Positions 12,801-22,047 of a DNA stretch of 64,000 nt are shown piece by piece (position 1 is the first letter of the stretch; each line of letters begins with the position of its first letter). The DNA comes from Aplysia californica. Taxonomy: Eukaryota; Mollusca; Gastropoda; Aplysiida; Aplysiidae. The stretch spans positions 1,422,333 to 1,486,332 of the forward strand of contig NW_004797323.1 of the NCBI RefSeq assembly GCF_000002075.1, given 5' to 3'. Both the position numbers and the translations under genes were made by a program. A model generated the notes under the pieces. It searched no databases. It was not told where the DNA came from and saw only the letters and a program-made list of their open reading frames with translations.

Positions 12801-15800
12801 CCAGTTTACTTTTTCCTAGAAGACCATTATTGTGTCCACATGCTTCTTTTTATTCGAAGTAGGGGAATTTTTTTGTCATGGATTATTTTTGTGTTGTCTG
12901 TTTACATTCCCCTTTAAATTTATTTATTGGGATAATCTTATAAATTCTGATTGTTGTCTTTTCCTTGCTCTTGCTGCAACCTGCATTCAATGTGTGTGTG
13001 CATGTGTGCAGTTATTGGTTTGAGGCCACCACTGGTAGGTCTTATTTCTTTACTTTCCATCTGTTGTTTCTTTCCGTCTGTCTTACTTTTTCCCAGCACT
13101 AAACGACCATTATTGTGTTGATGTGCTTCTTTTTACTGAAAGTTGTCTAAAAATTTCTTTTGTGTTTAAACTGGCCCTAATTTCTGAAAAGTTGAAAAAA
13201 AAGCCATTTTTTATCGTGACACTTCTTTTTGTATGAGATCTTATGGAATATTTAGGACTGTCCATTGCTTCTAGAACTGTATTTTCTTTTACTGCAATTA
13301 AATAAAATGTTATACAATATTTATGCATTACCTTTAACATCTCCCAAAATATTTCAACCTTTCAAGTAGTACAAGATATTTCTGTTCCGTCTGTAACATC
13401 ATTCAAAATGTTTCTACCCATCCAATAAATTACCGTGATGTTTTCTGTTCCAGTGATTGTGAGGAAATCGGCACCGTTCTACACACAGTGGTGGTTCCTC
13501 ATCATTGTGGCCCTGATTGGCATCGTTCTCATCCTACTGGTTATCACAACTCTGTGTTACATGGGCCAGAGACGCAACAAAGGCAGTGAGTTGTTTCTCC
13601 TCTGTTTGACTTAACGTTCCTGTAATAAGGGGACTGATGTTGTAAATGTGTTATGGAGATACTGACAAAGAGAATTACCGTTGAAATTGTCCAAGATGGC
13701 CACCAACTGTTAAAGAGAAAAGTTGTTGTCTTAGACGGATGGATGCCTAGGGTAGTGTCATTGTGATATAGAAAAATGCAAAGGGAGAAGTGGGATGGCT
13801 TGTGGCTGTTTGTACAGTGAATTGTCTTGGACAGTGGACCTTAAGAGCAGGTTTGACTTTATTATGAAGTCGTGTGAGCTTCCAGTTAGAAGGAATACAA
13901 AACTGTAAGTTGTTGAACACCTCTTCTGCTTGCAGGGAATAAATGCTCTGCCTTTAGGTTCACAATGAATATTTACATTACCTTTTGGCTGGCAATACCT
14001 AAATATGTTGCCTTTTTGTCTCACAATGAATATATACATCCCCTTTTGGCTTATTATACATAGGTACATTTCTTCCTGGCTCACAATGAATATCTATTGC
14101 TTTTGGCTTAACATAGTCCTGCCACTGACAAGTGTATGCACTCCTCACCTGCACCTGAAGACATGAACATCAGCTCTCGTGAGTTGTTATTTTTTAAAGT
14201 AACTATAAAGCACACCAAATAACAACTGGTCATTAGTTTTATATGCTGCCGTTAAAAAAAAGTTTTGTTCAGGATTTGATGCAAAGCAAAGGACATGTGT
14301 AGTTATCTGATCTTTAGAGGCATTGTTGAGTCAAAATCTACAATTTATAAGCGTGTGTCTTGAAGTAGTTTACTGACATTGTGTGTATTTTGAAGAATTC
14401 CTTTAATTTTTCCCTCTGTTGCAGGTGGTGAATGTGGTTTGTGTTCGCTTTTGATCATTCTATGTATCGGCTAGATCTGTTCCTGGCGAAATATGGCTAT
14501 TGTCATGCCTCAGAGAACACTCTATGCTGGTGGTGGTTGGAAGGGGCAGCTGTTTGACTCCACTTTTTTTCTTGTCCTTTGCTGTTTCTATTAGTATGTC
14601 TGTCTAGCTTCATTCTGGCACCTAATGATTGTTATGTCAATGTGCTTCTCTTTACCCAAAGCTCAAGGACTGTTTCTTAAACTCTGTTGTCTGAACACGA
14701 ACAACTATTTTGTCTGTTCAAACAGAAGACCTGAAGCGATCAACGACCAACACTACCATGATGTCCGTGACCCCAGAGCCAGAAGACGGTGGATTCCCAT
14801 CTCTAGAGCTGCAACGTTCACGCAGAAGTCTGAACAGAAACGGCAGAGTACAGAACAATATATATGCCAGGTGAGAACTGACTGTTAACAAAGTTCGAGG
14901 CATTTCCCACTCTTCAGACTTGTGGTTGAAAAGTGAACAATTAGATATTGTGTCTAATCAGAAACTCTTTTCTGATCGGGTACTTTTCAGGTTTTTTCTT
15001 TTACATTCATGATTTGATCTGTGTGGTTATTTTCAAATATTTGGTACTTTTTAATAGTTGTGTTTGAGGTTTTTTCCGTTCATATCTCGTTCTGTGTTAC
15101 TATTAGTATCCAGTATGTGGTACTTTTGGTTGTTAGGTTTCATGTTCCTCACATTCATATCTTGGTCCTTGTAGCTATTGTAATAATTATTATTATCATG
15201 ATAGTATTTGTGGAGTTGAAGGCTGTCAGTTATGAGTAATTTGTACTAACTGTACCTTGTCTTCTGGTCTTCTCCAGTGAGTCTATAGGTGGCTCATCCT
15301 TTATTCCTCTCTCCTTCCACTCCTCTAGTCTTCCTCTTCCCGTCCTTTCCTGTGAGTCTGGTGTGGTTTGTCCCCCATTTATGTCCCTAAAGGACTAACT
15401 TTTCCCCCCACTTGGATTGAAATATCTTAAATTGACTGCTTTATTGTATTGTTTGTGATATCTTAATGAGAGTTTGTTTTTGTTTGTTTCAGATTTATTA
15501 GTATTGTAGGGGGCACTTTGAGGGCGCCACTGATAGGTCCTACTTTTCTTTCCATCTTTAGTTTATGTCTGTCTTGCATTTTCTTTGCACTAAATTATTG
15601 CCATTGTGTTCATATTCTTCTCTTTACTCAAACAAACAAAACAAACTGATGTTTTTTAGACCTATATTTGTCCTGTTCTTTGTATGTACTGAGTGCTCAG
15701 ATGAAATATCTGGTTTTATGATTGAAACCCATAACTTTGTATTCATTCCTGTATGTTGATGAACTGATTAGCATTCAATAGTAATTATGTTAAATTGAGT

Positions 15801-18800
15801 GTCATATATTGATGCTGCGATGCTCTGTCATGTAATTGATTTCTTAAAATTTTGTCAACATGCAAAAAAACCCAAACCCTTGTGATTTAAATGATGGGAG
15901 ACGACAGAAACGTTAGCTCACAAAACTGTTATGCTATTCATAGTACACATTTTCTCCTGATTTTTTTTTGGGTGGACTTGTAGATTGACCACCGCAGTGG
16001 TTATAAAGAAAAAAAAAGAGTTATTCTATTTTTTCCACACACACAGTGAGATCACAATGGCAGCTATATAAAGATTTTGTTTTTTGTTTGTTTTTAGGTC
16101 ACCGCCTCGCCCAAGCCCTGCGAGCGTGACCTACTCGGAAGACTTACCTCCTGTGGCTGGGGCCTCAGGGGGTGGGGCTGTTGGTGGTGCTGCGGCCATC
16201 AAACCACCGATGTCAGACGACGGGAGCTCTGTCCTGTCGGAGAAACCATCCAACCTCGGTGACTCCTCTGATGAAGTGGTAAGAGAAGATGGTCTCATGG
16301 AGACTTGCAATGTCTGTATGAAGAAAACAAAGATTTGAAAAATATTAAGTGGACTTAACTGACCCCACTGAAAAAGAACTGAAATGTTTTTAAATGAAAA
16401 AATAGGAAGTCTAGTCTGCAGCAGCAACAAATAAGTTGAGACTTCCAAAAAAAAAAGGAAAGACAATTATTTCTATCTGTAGAGAAAGTCTCTTTGTAAA
16501 GCTAACTCATTTTCAAAATTAATTCAGTATGTGCAACAACCCAAAATTCACGCAGGTGCTATCTTAACCTTTTTTAAGCCATACCAGTCTTCCCTTCACG
16601 TTGCCATACCGGTTTTTACCGACTTTCCTGCTGTACGGATTTTACTGGCCTCACACACCGGATAAGGAGAACTACAATGGCTAAGGCTAGTTTCAATAAA
16701 TAGAAACATCTCAATGAACACCAAAATGAAAGTCCTGAAATACTATGTTTGGTCAACCCTTCTATACGGCTGTGAATGCTGGACAATCACTAAAGAGAGT
16801 GAAAATAAAATAGAAGCAACAGAAATGTGGTTTCTTAGGAGACTGCTAAGAGTATCGTGGAAGGAAAAGAAATCAAATGAGGTAGTGCTTGATGAAGCCC
16901 ATGGGGGACGCTCAATGTTAAAAGCAATCAGGAAACGACAAATGCAGTTTTTGGGACACCTGAATAGACATAAAGGTCTTGAACATCTAGCTCTCACTGG
17001 CAAAATTGAGGGCAAGCGAGGCAGGGGTAGGCCCAGAACAACATACTTAGGGAACCTAAACAAATGGGTAACAGGGAAAGATCAGGGAAACGTAGCTTTT
17101 TTGAGAGCATCTGAGCAAAGGAATGAATGGAAAACCACAATCGCAGATGTCTGTGGCAGATCTGGCACTGGATGATGATGATGAATTTAGAAGCTGATGT
17201 TCTAGGTCTTTTTATTTGAAATTTAATTGAAATACGTCACCTAGATCAAAAGCAAAAGCAATTTCTTAATTACATCCCTGAACCTCTGAGAAACACTGAA
17301 ATAATTTGGTTCTGCTGTGCTGACCTGCTGACCTCTTTATGGTGCTAAAAGGGTTAAATAACAATAAGATATATATCGAAAAGAATATAAAACTCAAAAC
17401 TCAAATAATCAGACTATCAGACCAATCAAACGTGACTTTGTCTTCCTTTCCAATAATTATGAGGACATCTTTTTTGTATGAAAGTGCTATAGGACTCATA
17501 ATTATTGGCCCCTTGGATTTATCACATCTGCATGAGACAGCATACATATGTATGAGTAGAAAAGGAAAAAACAAAGAAAGAAGAAGAGAGAAGTGGAAAG
17601 GAGAGAGAAAGGGAGTAGTTGTTTTAGAGAGGGAGAGAGAAAGGTTAATATGTTCTTACTTTTATAATTGGTGTGATATTTGTGTAGTCAAAGATGAGGA
17701 CACCGCAACGTCTGTTCCCGGTTTTGGGGACATCATTTTGTCTTCTTGCGTTTCTCATAGTGTTTTATCCTTTCTCTCAGCTTCTCTTTTTTTCTATGAT
17801 GATCTCCTATCTTTTACCATAATGTTTTCTTATCCTTTTTTGTAATCTTCCCTTATCCTTTGTCATGATCAAAGGCGTCGGTGGCCTATTGGTTAGGCTC
17901 TCGGACTCGCAACCATAAGGTTGTGGGTTCGAATCCCGTCAGGGTCCCGACGTTGTGTCCTTGGGAAAGGCACTTTACATGAATTTTCCTCACTTCACCC
18001 AGTTGGGAATGGGTACCCGGCTATAGACAGCGAAAGATCTTGTCAGTTTGTTAGTGTTTAAGCGCTTAATCAGCTGCTTGCACTGTATGCTTCCCGGGAA
18101 GCAGAGAATGTTTCGGAGTGTTCTATGGTCTGCTGGGGTAATAATATAGTGTAGAGCGCATAGAGCCTGCTGTTGAGCGGGGATATGCGCTATACAAATG
18201 CTATTTATTTATTATTATTATTATTATCATCTCCTGTTTTTCATCATAATCTTTTCTTGCCTGTTTTCATGGTCTTGTTCCATTTAAAAATCATAATTGT
18301 ATCCTGTGTTTTACCATAATCTTCTCTTGTCCTTCTTCCTGGTATCTTTTCTTTTCTTTTATGGTTATGTAGGACCTATTTTATACTCTATCATATGCTC
18401 TAATTTCATTGCAAGTTCCCGAAAACTCTTACTGAAAACAAACATCATGCTTTTTAGCACGTTTAGTCTATTCCTTTATTATAATGTTTGTCTTTAAATT
18501 GTTTTATAGGTCTTCTCTCTTCTTTTGTCGTAATATCTTCACTTACCCTTTATTATATTATTCCGTCTTCTTTTTTATTTCATCCTGTCTTGTACTTGAT
18601 TATAGTGTCTTCACTTGCCTTTTATCCAAATGTCTTCTTTTATCCTTTATTATATATGTAATGCCTTTCATTCTTTATTATATTTTTTCTCTTATACTTT
18701 ATTATAAGGTGTTCTCTTACCCTCAATAATATATTGCCTTTTGTTTGTTCAACTATTTGTTATTGTCTTTTATAATCTCATCCTGTTCTTGGTCAAGTAT

Positions 18801-19193
18801 TTTCACATCTTCATCTGTCACTGATGATGATGAGTCTCTGTGTTTCTCTTTTAGTCGAGTGATGAAAGTGATGACAGCAGCAATGAATCCATTGCCAAAG
18901 TGCCGGTCCCTGCCTCCCCGCCACCCCCAGCCTTCAGCAGCAATTTTAGCAAGAGCCACAGCCACCACCACAACAACAGCAGCAGCGGCGCTGGCGCCAG
19001 CAGCAGCAGCAACAACAACAGCAGGCCTGGGAATTCTTCCTGGAGGTTCCAGAGCCCCAATAATGCCTACACATACACAGACAGTGAGGCGGAGAGCAGC
19101 CATTATGCCTTTAGCCTAAACAACGGCAACCTGGTCGTAAACAATGTAGCAGGGGCAAGAACTCCTTTGTCAGGATTTTCCTCTTTCGTATGA
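745..19193 (+). CDS. sdk: Protein sidekick homologue, 3' part of gene (13 exons)
   Basis: Sidekicks are single-pass membrane proteins of the immunoglobulin superfamily that mediate homophilic cell adhesion, known for synaptic-layer matching and for tricellular junctions. Exons (all GT-AG): 745-815, 2853-3084, 4484-4709, 6231-6346, 6751-6940, 8209-8343, 10516-10674, 11093-11242, 12365-12538, 13454-13585, 14726-14870, 16098-16278, 18855-19193, together 2250 nt. They encode five fibronectin III domains, each normally split into two exons, then a helix with the hallmark FYTQWWFL entry, a cytoplasmic RSPPRPSPASVTYSED block, an SSVLSEKPSNLGDSSDE block and the terminus GFSSFV, a PDZ ligand shared with vertebrate and fly sidekicks. 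Domain-boundary introns are phase 1. The immunoglobulin domains and earlier FN3 domains must lie left of the window. One half-FN3 exon expected between 3085 and 4483 was not found. Identification is firm; the exon ends are inferred from splice consensus and phase. Confidence 0.93.
884..1193. repeat. Degenerate ~41-bp minisatellite in sdk intron
   Basis: About eight diverged units, each built like gaagaaagttatggaagtcc followed by a TTCTG-containing half and an ATGTT end. Unit starts near 929, 969, 1041, 1080, 1122 and 1163 give spacings of 39-42 bases. Confidence 0.6.
1194..2234. other. sdk intron, no feature seen
   Basis: Plain AT-rich intron with a short (TTG)n run near 1400. No exon or named repeat recognised. 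Confidence 0.5.
2235..2420 (+). repeat. R1 dispersed repeat, copy 1
   Basis: R1 reads, in + orientation, GGTTGGCRGGTGCTCTGGTG, then CTTCTTTCCTRTCAAACATC, then TTTGTTACTCTCTWGTAA, then GCAAGTGCYGTAAARCTC. Ten or more copies occur in this window. This copy is fairly diverged and sits in an sdk intron. Confidence 0.7.
2853..3084 (+). CDS. sdk: sdk exon: second half of FN3 domain a
   Basis: It joins the previous exon in phase 0 and ends in phase 1 at a domain boundary. It contains the C' strand GYRIRYRR, the conserved aromatic-Cys strand YSCNVQAYN and the LGGGPWS turn typical of sidekick FN3 domains. The donor is gtattt, which is weak but fits the phase. Confidence 0.88.
3085..4211. other. sdk intron expected to hold a missing half-FN3 exon
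   Basis: By domain order an exon of phase 1 to 0 carrying strands A to C of FN3 domain b belongs here. Only one stretch (around 3270-3345: DVGSPRS ... FSLVIWRPL) looks FN3-like, and its possible splice sites do not fit the phase. Nothing else is recognised. Confidence 0.5.
4212..4420 (+). mobile_element. Degenerate tRNA-derived SINE (family C), copy 1
   Basis: The head has an A-box-like GTAGTAGTTAGGCTC and a decayed B box (GGTAGTTTGATTTC). An unrelated body follows, ending near AAAAGGGCTGTAAAACAATA. Its head matches 35138-35320. It lies in the sdk intron just before the exon at 4484. Confidence 0.55.
4484..4709 (+). CDS. sdk: sdk exon: second half of FN3 domain b
   Basis: It starts in phase 0 and ends in phase 1. 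It reads PPGNWTWNGYMVQDMVQYRE and, later, YEIRVRACNTVGCGPPS, i.e. strands C to G of an FN3 domain. The first half of this domain, including the core Trp, should come from an upstream exon of phase 1 to 0 that I could not find in 3085-4483. Confidence 0.88.
4710..6230. other. sdk intron, no feature seen
   Basis: AT-rich intron with a C-run near 5550 and a T-run near 6075. No exon or dispersed repeat recognised. Confidence 0.5.
6231..6346 (+). CDS. sdk: sdk exon: first half of FN3 domain c
   Basis: The acceptor is cctccag and the donor gtaaga, phase 1 to 0. It reads APVRVTVTSLSSTDLEITWQ and then NGVLIGYT, a clear FN3 start that runs into the C' strand. Confidence 0.9.
6473..6545 (+). repeat. 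R2 dispersed repeat, partial copy
   Basis: Matches the first part of R2, whose better copies read AATTGTCCAAGATGGCCACC, ATTGTCGAGGAGAAA and GTTGTCTTAGACAGGTGG. A C-rich/G-rich stretch follows. Confidence 0.5.
6600..6650 (-). repeat. R1/SINE-A 3' tail fragment
   Basis: Reads GTTTTACGGTGCTCACAAAA, then GCATAAGGTCATATGAA, which is the reverse complement of the tail shared by R1 and SINE-A. No body is attached. Confidence 0.5.
6751..6940 (+). CDS. sdk: sdk exon: second half of FN3 domain c
   Basis: It starts in phase 0 with VLYWSSPTD, continuing GYT of the previous exon, and ends in phase 1. It includes LNPYTIYCSTVQAVNLAGTG, the L-x-P-x-T-x-Y core of FN3 strands E and F. Confidence 0.9.
6941..8208. 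other. sdk intron, no clear repeat
   Basis: G-rich and A-rich homopolymer-like stretches occur near 6990 and 7580. A phrase (CCATTTTGTTTWTATTCAAA) is repeated at 7052 and 7133. No exon seen. Confidence 0.5.
8209..8343 (+). CDS. sdk: sdk exon: first half of FN3 domain d
   Basis: The acceptor is tcctcag and the donor gtgagt, phase 1 to 1. It reads GPPANLRFSNIGLEELVVQW, then PNGLIKSYELQYY. No methionine lies within it, so it only shows up as a spliced FN3 exon. Confidence 0.9.
8363..8545 (+). repeat. R2 dispersed repeat, copy
   Basis: A diverged R2 copy in an sdk intron. It keeps the order of GGCCACCTGAAGAAAAGTGG, GTCTTA, the central purine block and the GGTGGCTGTTAGAGCAGGT end. Confidence 0.55.
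9229..10189 (+). mobile_element. TA-flanked TIR DNA transposon (Tigger/pogo-like, non-autonomous), copy 1
   Basis: 961 bp with TIRs CAGTAGTCTCCGCCTAAACG on the left and, reversed, CAATGGTCTCCGCCTAAACG on the right, flanked by TA on both sides. No open frame remains. The interior matches 39770-40692 in opposite orientation along most of its length. The TA target and CAGTA ends suggest a Tc1/mariner-pogo element mobilised in trans. Confidence 0.82.
10516..10674 (+). CDS. sdk: sdk exon: second half of FN3 domain d
   Basis: Phase 1 to 1. It reads TAKVTRTLSGSETQ and RYTFTLAAFTAIGKGN, the E-F-G strands. The acceptor (ttctaaag) is poor in pyrimidines but is the only one that keeps phase. The donor is gtaagt. 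Confidence 0.85.
10675..11092. other. sdk intron, nothing seen
   Basis: Short AT-rich intron with a G-run near 11000. No feature recognised. Confidence 0.5.
11093..11242 (+). CDS. sdk: sdk exon: first half of FN3 domain e
   Basis: Phase 1 to 1. It reads SPDPPGRPTVMRQSKNLVIT, then WEKRGPGKSPITGYLVR, the start of the membrane-proximal FN3 domain. The donor is gtatgt. Confidence 0.88.
11243..12117. other. sdk intron, nothing seen
   Basis: AT-rich intron before the LINE fragment. No exon or named repeat recognised. Confidence 0.5.
12118..12338 (+). mobile_element. LINE 3' end (RTE-like), truncated
   Basis: Matches the 3' 220 bases of 16700-17185, including CTTGAACACTTAGCTCTCAC and the GATCTGGCACT ... 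GATGATG end. It is 5'-truncated, with a (GAT) tail typical of RTE-type LINEs. Its end lies about 27 bases before sdk exon 12365. Confidence 0.75.
12365..12538 (+). CDS. sdk: sdk exon: second half of FN3 domain e
   Basis: Phase 1 to 1. It reads SNKWQELVRV, LLKPNVSYAFRVRAINSYGI and a short stalk. A LINE 3' end finishes about 27 bases before this exon, so the LINE's (GAT) tail abuts the polypyrimidine tract. Confidence 0.9.
12733..12875 (+). repeat. R3 dispersed repeat, copy
   Basis: R3 in its better copies reads GGAGGGCACCACTGGTAGGT, then CTGTCTGTCTYACTTTTTCC, then GACCATTATTGTGYTGATG and CTTCTCTTTACTCAAAC. This copy sits in an sdk intron. Confidence 0.6.
13020..13150 (+). repeat. R3 dispersed repeat, copy
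   Basis: Has GAGGCCACCACTGGTAGGTC and GACCATTATTGTGTTGATGT. It lies in the same sdk intron as the previous copy, same orientation, about 285 bases away. Confidence 0.65.
13454..13585 (+). CDS. sdk: sdk exon: transmembrane helix
   Basis: Phase 1 to 1. It encodes RKSAPFYTQWWFLIIVALIG followed by a run of Ile/Leu/Val and the basic stop GQRRNKG. The FYxxWWFL entry is diagnostic of sidekicks. One helix, N-terminus outside. Confidence 0.93.
13676..13860 (+). repeat. R2 dispersed repeat, copy
   Basis: Has AATTGTCCAAGATGGCCACC, GTTGTCTTAGACGGATGG, GTGTCATTGTGATA, AAATGCAAAGGGAGAAG and TTGTCTTGGACAGTGGAC in R2 order. Intronic, sense to sdk. Confidence 0.65.
13925..14112. repeat. ~68-bp minisatellite in sdk intron
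   Basis: About 2.5 units of CTCACAATGAATATATACAT, then CCTTTTGGCT, then a second half of similar make-up. A half-period near 34 is visible. No function is suggested. Confidence 0.5.
14527..14668 (+). repeat. R3 dispersed repeat, diverged copy
   Basis: Keeps GGTGGTGGTTGGAAGGGGCA, then CTAATGATTGTTATGTCAAT and GTGCTTCTCTTTACCC. It ends about 58 bases before the sdk exon at 14726. Confidence 0.5.
14726..14870 (+). CDS. sdk: sdk exon: juxtamembrane cytoplasmic segment
   Basis: Phase 1 to 2. It reads PEPEDGGFPSLELQRSRRSL and ends NNIYAR. The GGF-x-S-x-EL-x-x-SRRS pattern is the conserved membrane-near cytoplasmic block of sidekicks. Confidence 0.9.
14871..15507. other. sdk intron, nothing seen
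   Basis: AT-rich intron with a T-rich and (ATT)-like run near 15190. No exon recognised. Confidence 0.45.
15508..15645 (+). repeat. R3 dispersed repeat, copy
   Basis: Has GAGGGCGCCACTGATAGGTC, TATGTCTGTCTTGC and TTCTTCTCTTTACTCAAACA in R3 order. The rest of this intron, to 16097, shows nothing else. Confidence 0.6.
16098..16278 (+). CDS. sdk: sdk exon: conserved cytoplasmic blocks
   Basis: Phase 2 to 0. It reads SPPRPSPASVTYSEDLPP, then a Gly/Ala-rich insert (GASGGGAVGGAAA), then SVLSEKPSNLGDSSDEV. The two outer blocks are well conserved in the family; the Gly/Ala insert looks lineage-specific. Confidence 0.92.
16700..17185 (+). mobile_element. LINE 3' end (RTE-like) with reverse-transcriptase C-terminus
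   Basis: An open stretch at 16714-17175 encodes STLLYGCECWTITKESENKI, EMWFLRRLLRVSW, GHLNRHKGLEHLAL and GKRGRGRPRTTYL, the conserved C-terminus of non-LTR retrotransposon ORF2. It ends in (GAT)n. Truncated at its 5' side and not a host gene. Lies in the last sdk intron. Confidence 0.85.
17186..17872. other. sdk intron, nothing seen
   Basis: AT-rich; a purine-rich GAGAGAAAG stretch lies near 17575-17645. No feature recognised. Confidence 0.45.
17873..18220 (+). mobile_element. tRNA-derived SINE (family B), copy 1
   Basis: The head GTCGGTGGCCTATTGGTTAG carries an A box and GTGGGTTCGAATCCCGTC a B box. A conserved body has TTGTGTCCTTGGGAAAGGCA and CACTTCACCCAGTTGGGAAT. The tail ATATGCGCTATACAAATGC runs into (TTA)n. 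Intact-looking, about 345 bp, sense to sdk in its last intron. Confidence 0.85.
18221..18854. other. sdk intron, nothing seen
   Basis: Pyrimidine-rich, AT-rich intron with many TCTTTT-like phrases up to the acceptor of the last exon. No feature recognised. Confidence 0.45.
18855..19193 (+). CDS. sdk: sdk last exon with PDZ-ligand terminus
   Basis: It starts in phase 0 with SSDESDDSSNESIAK. A low-complexity middle follows, rich in Ser, His, Asn and Ala (SHSHHHNNSSSGAGASSSS). After it comes the conserved tail SHYAFSLNNGNLVVNN ... PLSGFSSFV and a TGA. The last residues form a class I-like PDZ ligand. Confidence 0.93.
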   Translation, partial: SSDESDDSSNESIAKVPVPASPPPPAFSSNFSKSHSHHHNNSSSGAGASSSSNNNSRPGNSSWRFQSPNNAYTYTDSEAESSHYAFSLNNGNLVVNNVAGARTPLSGFSSFV

Positions 19194-20037
19194 CGAGAGC
19201 TGTGACAGATATTTTCTCCGCTGTACAGTTCTTGTTTTATGTGTTGTGATGAAAAAGAAATGAACAAAGTATTCATCTGGTCTAGAACAGATCTCAGGAA
19301 AAATTCTGTTATGTCATGGCAGAAACTGTGGATTAGGATTTCTTGGGGAGGAAACAACCCTCTTGTTGGAAGTGTTTTTTTTTTCATCTACAGCATTACA
19401 CCGTGTATTCCTTGTCGATATGGAACTTTTATATTTCTGTGAGTACAAGCCTATGCATAAACATTCCAATAATCCATGTACAGTTGAGCTGATTACATCA
19501 AAAATTTTGAAATATATCTCTCCATATGGTGTGTTCAGAGATATGAAGTTCACACCTCAGGAGATTTGGACATTATGAGATTTTAGTTTGTTGAAGTACA
19601 GTGCTGTGTTTGGGGGCCAGATGCAGCTTTAGGAAGTGACCTTGTGATGAATTGTGGACTCTCATTGGCCCAAGTCTGAAAAGTTCCACCGATAAACTGC
19701 CCTCTGGTTTGGAAACATTTATTAACTTTGTCAACTTTTAGCATTCATGGTCTTTTAGTTTCTCTTGTTTTGCTGCTCTCGATGTTGACTTTTGCTTTTA
19801 TTATTGGTAGTTCCACCATGGAAGTTTTATACTTAAGAAATTGTACACTGATTAATAAGAAACTGGAAGCCTAACTTTCTTGGAAATTTGTTCTCTCTCT
19901 TGTGCTATTCAGTAGCAGATCTTTGACCTATCCGCCTCTACAGAACAGGAAAATAACTTTGGATAGGAAAAAGAGACAGTTACTTTGTATAATTACTGAA
20001 AGTAAGCGTGAAATCCTGTGCTTGATCTTTGTTTGAT
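19194..20037. other. sdk 3' UTR candidate region
   Basis: Follows the sdk stop. No AATAAA with convincing context was picked out here. AATAAA occurs at 21629-21634 (inside repeat-rich sequence) and 22861-22866, so the transcript end is uncertain. Confidence 0.4.
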
Positions 20038-20215
20038 TAGGTGAAATTGTCCAAGATGGCCACCCATTGTCGAGGAGAAAGGGGTTGTCTTAGACAGGTG
20101 GATGTGTTGGACAGTGTCATTCTAACAGAAAAAAAAAATGTAAGAGGGGAAGTAGGAAGTGGTCGTTTGTAACAGTGATTTTCTGGGACAGGTGGCTGTC
20201 AGAGCAGGTTCAGCT
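20038..20215 (+). repeat. R2 dispersed repeat, best copy
   Basis: Has AAATTGTCCAAGATGGCCAC, CATTGTCGAGGAGAAAGGGG, TTGTCTTAGACAGGTGG and GACAGGTGGCTGTCAGAGCA. It lies downstream of the sdk stop, so it could be part of the 3' UTR. Confidence 0.7.
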
Positions 20216-21423
20216 GTTTTTCTTTTTTACACATCTATCATATCGTCATTGCAGTTGGCTATTCACGTATGGAACAAAAGTTGAAAACTCAGGTCTTATG
20301 GCATTTGACCTAAGTACAATCTTGAAAAATCAGTTCTCACACTTTACTTTGCATCAATAATTCATGGCAACTCGGGAATTAATTGTAAAAACAAGAGACT
20401 AAAATGCATAATAGACAAAAAAGCTTTTTTCTCATTTTCTCAAAAGTATCTCCATGTGTGGATAGCGAAATGCACTGACGATATGGTATTTTCTCTCCTC
20501 AGTGGAGCACATAATTGTGTCACAAATGGAACTTTCCAAGGCTCAGTGCCTGTTACTGGTTTTGACACTCCCTGGACCTGTGGGGCCTCAGTGGGTCTCG
20601 TTGACTCCTCACTGTTTGTGTTCTCCTGTATATAATACCATGCACCTGTCATGTTGATTTGTTTTTCTATTCTCATTGTAGATTTTTTAAAGGAATGTAC
20701 AGTTTATTTTTTCTAATCTCTCTTTTCGGTGCAAGTAGCACTTTGAAATTACAAACATTGCGCATAACTTTTCTTGTTTTAGATGTCTCTCTGCGTGCTG
20801 TGGTCTTCCCTGCTCCATACTGTCATGTCAGCAGTAAACACAGATGAGTTTGTGTGTGTGAAAAATGGGATGTTTGTGTATTGAATATATTGAAAGTTGA
20901 TTGGTAGAGAGTGCTGCGCTTAATCATTAAAAAAATTCTTTTTTTACACATAAATATAATAGGTGTTAAATTAGGAGGTCCAACCATAAAAAAAATCTCT
21001 CACTTCTTGCAGTGTTTTGATTTTTAAAGAGTATTATTCCCAAGACATAGACTATTATTATTATTATTTGACTAGGAATATTTTGAAGCATTTGTTGGAA
21101 ATGTTGGTTTGAGTAAAAGCTGATGGGTGTATCATGTGTATCATGTTGATATGTAAATTTATTTATGAATGTTTATAAGCTTGTGTTTGTGTGTGTATAT
21201 ACAGGTGTGCTTGTTCATACTGTTTGAAAGTACCACAAATGTGTGTAAGTGTGTGTCAGTCTTGTGAGTGTATATGTGTATATGTTGGTGTGTATGGAAA
21301 ACTAAATTGTTTTTTACATTTTCAGTTTGTGCTACATGAAATGCATGATCAACTTGGCATCAGTATGTTTGACATGAATATATGCATACTCTTTTACAAG
21401 GACCCGTTGATGGGTTCAGACAA

Positions 21424-21605
21424 GGTTGGTGGGTGGTTGGCGGGTGCTCTGGTGTGGTTTACTTCTTCTTTCCTATCAAACATCTATTGTCCTTATCTCC
21501 CCTTCTTCTTTTTTATGTTTGTTACTCTCTTGTAACACCTCTAATCTTCTGGCGCTCATATGACCTTATGCAGTTGCGAGTGCCGTAAAACCTCTACTAA
21601 AACTA
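21424..21605 (+). repeat. R1 dispersed repeat, best + copy
   Basis: Has GGTTGGCGGGTGCTCTGGTG, CTTTCCTATCAAACATC, GTTACTCTCTTGTAACACCT, GGCGCTCATATGACCTTATG and GCAGTTGCGAGTGCCGTAAA. The tail is the same as in SINE-A. Confidence 0.75.
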
Positions 21606-21796
21606 TAAACTAAGACAAGGTTGTCTTAATAAAACCATTCAGTACCTATATATAGTACTGGAGAGACTTAATTACTACAGTCCATTAGTGATGAATGAAC
21701 TGACAAACTATATATATAAGAGAGTGAAGCTCATTATCAGGCTCTTTAAAGGTTGTTAGAATATCACTTGTTTGTGAGCTTGTACACATAATTCCC

Positions 21797-21959
21797 TGTG
21801 CGTGCGCAAGTGTATGTGTATGCATGTGAGCGTGCGTGTGTGCGCGCGTGAGTGCGTGTGTGTGAGTGCGCTTGTGTGTGCGCTTGTGTGTGCGCTTGTG
21901 CATGTGCGCTTGTGCGTGTGGGTGTGTGTGTGTGTGCGTGTGTGTGTGTGTGTGTCTGT

Positions 21960-22044
<85 letters not shown>

Positions 22045-22047
22045 ATG
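21797..22047. repeat. (GT)n microsatellite, compound
   Basis: A GTGC/GTGT-rich lead-in at 21797-21910 is followed by a nearly pure (GT) run to about 22043. Long open frames on both strands here are repeat artefacts. Confidence 0.95.

Noticed and set aside
16714-17175. 153-codon frame as a host gene
   Set aside because: It is the C-terminus of a LINE ORF2 with a (GAT)n tail; a second copy lies at 12118-12338.
17873-17950. tRNA gene on the + strand
   Set aside because: Head of SINE-B, continuous with its body and tail.
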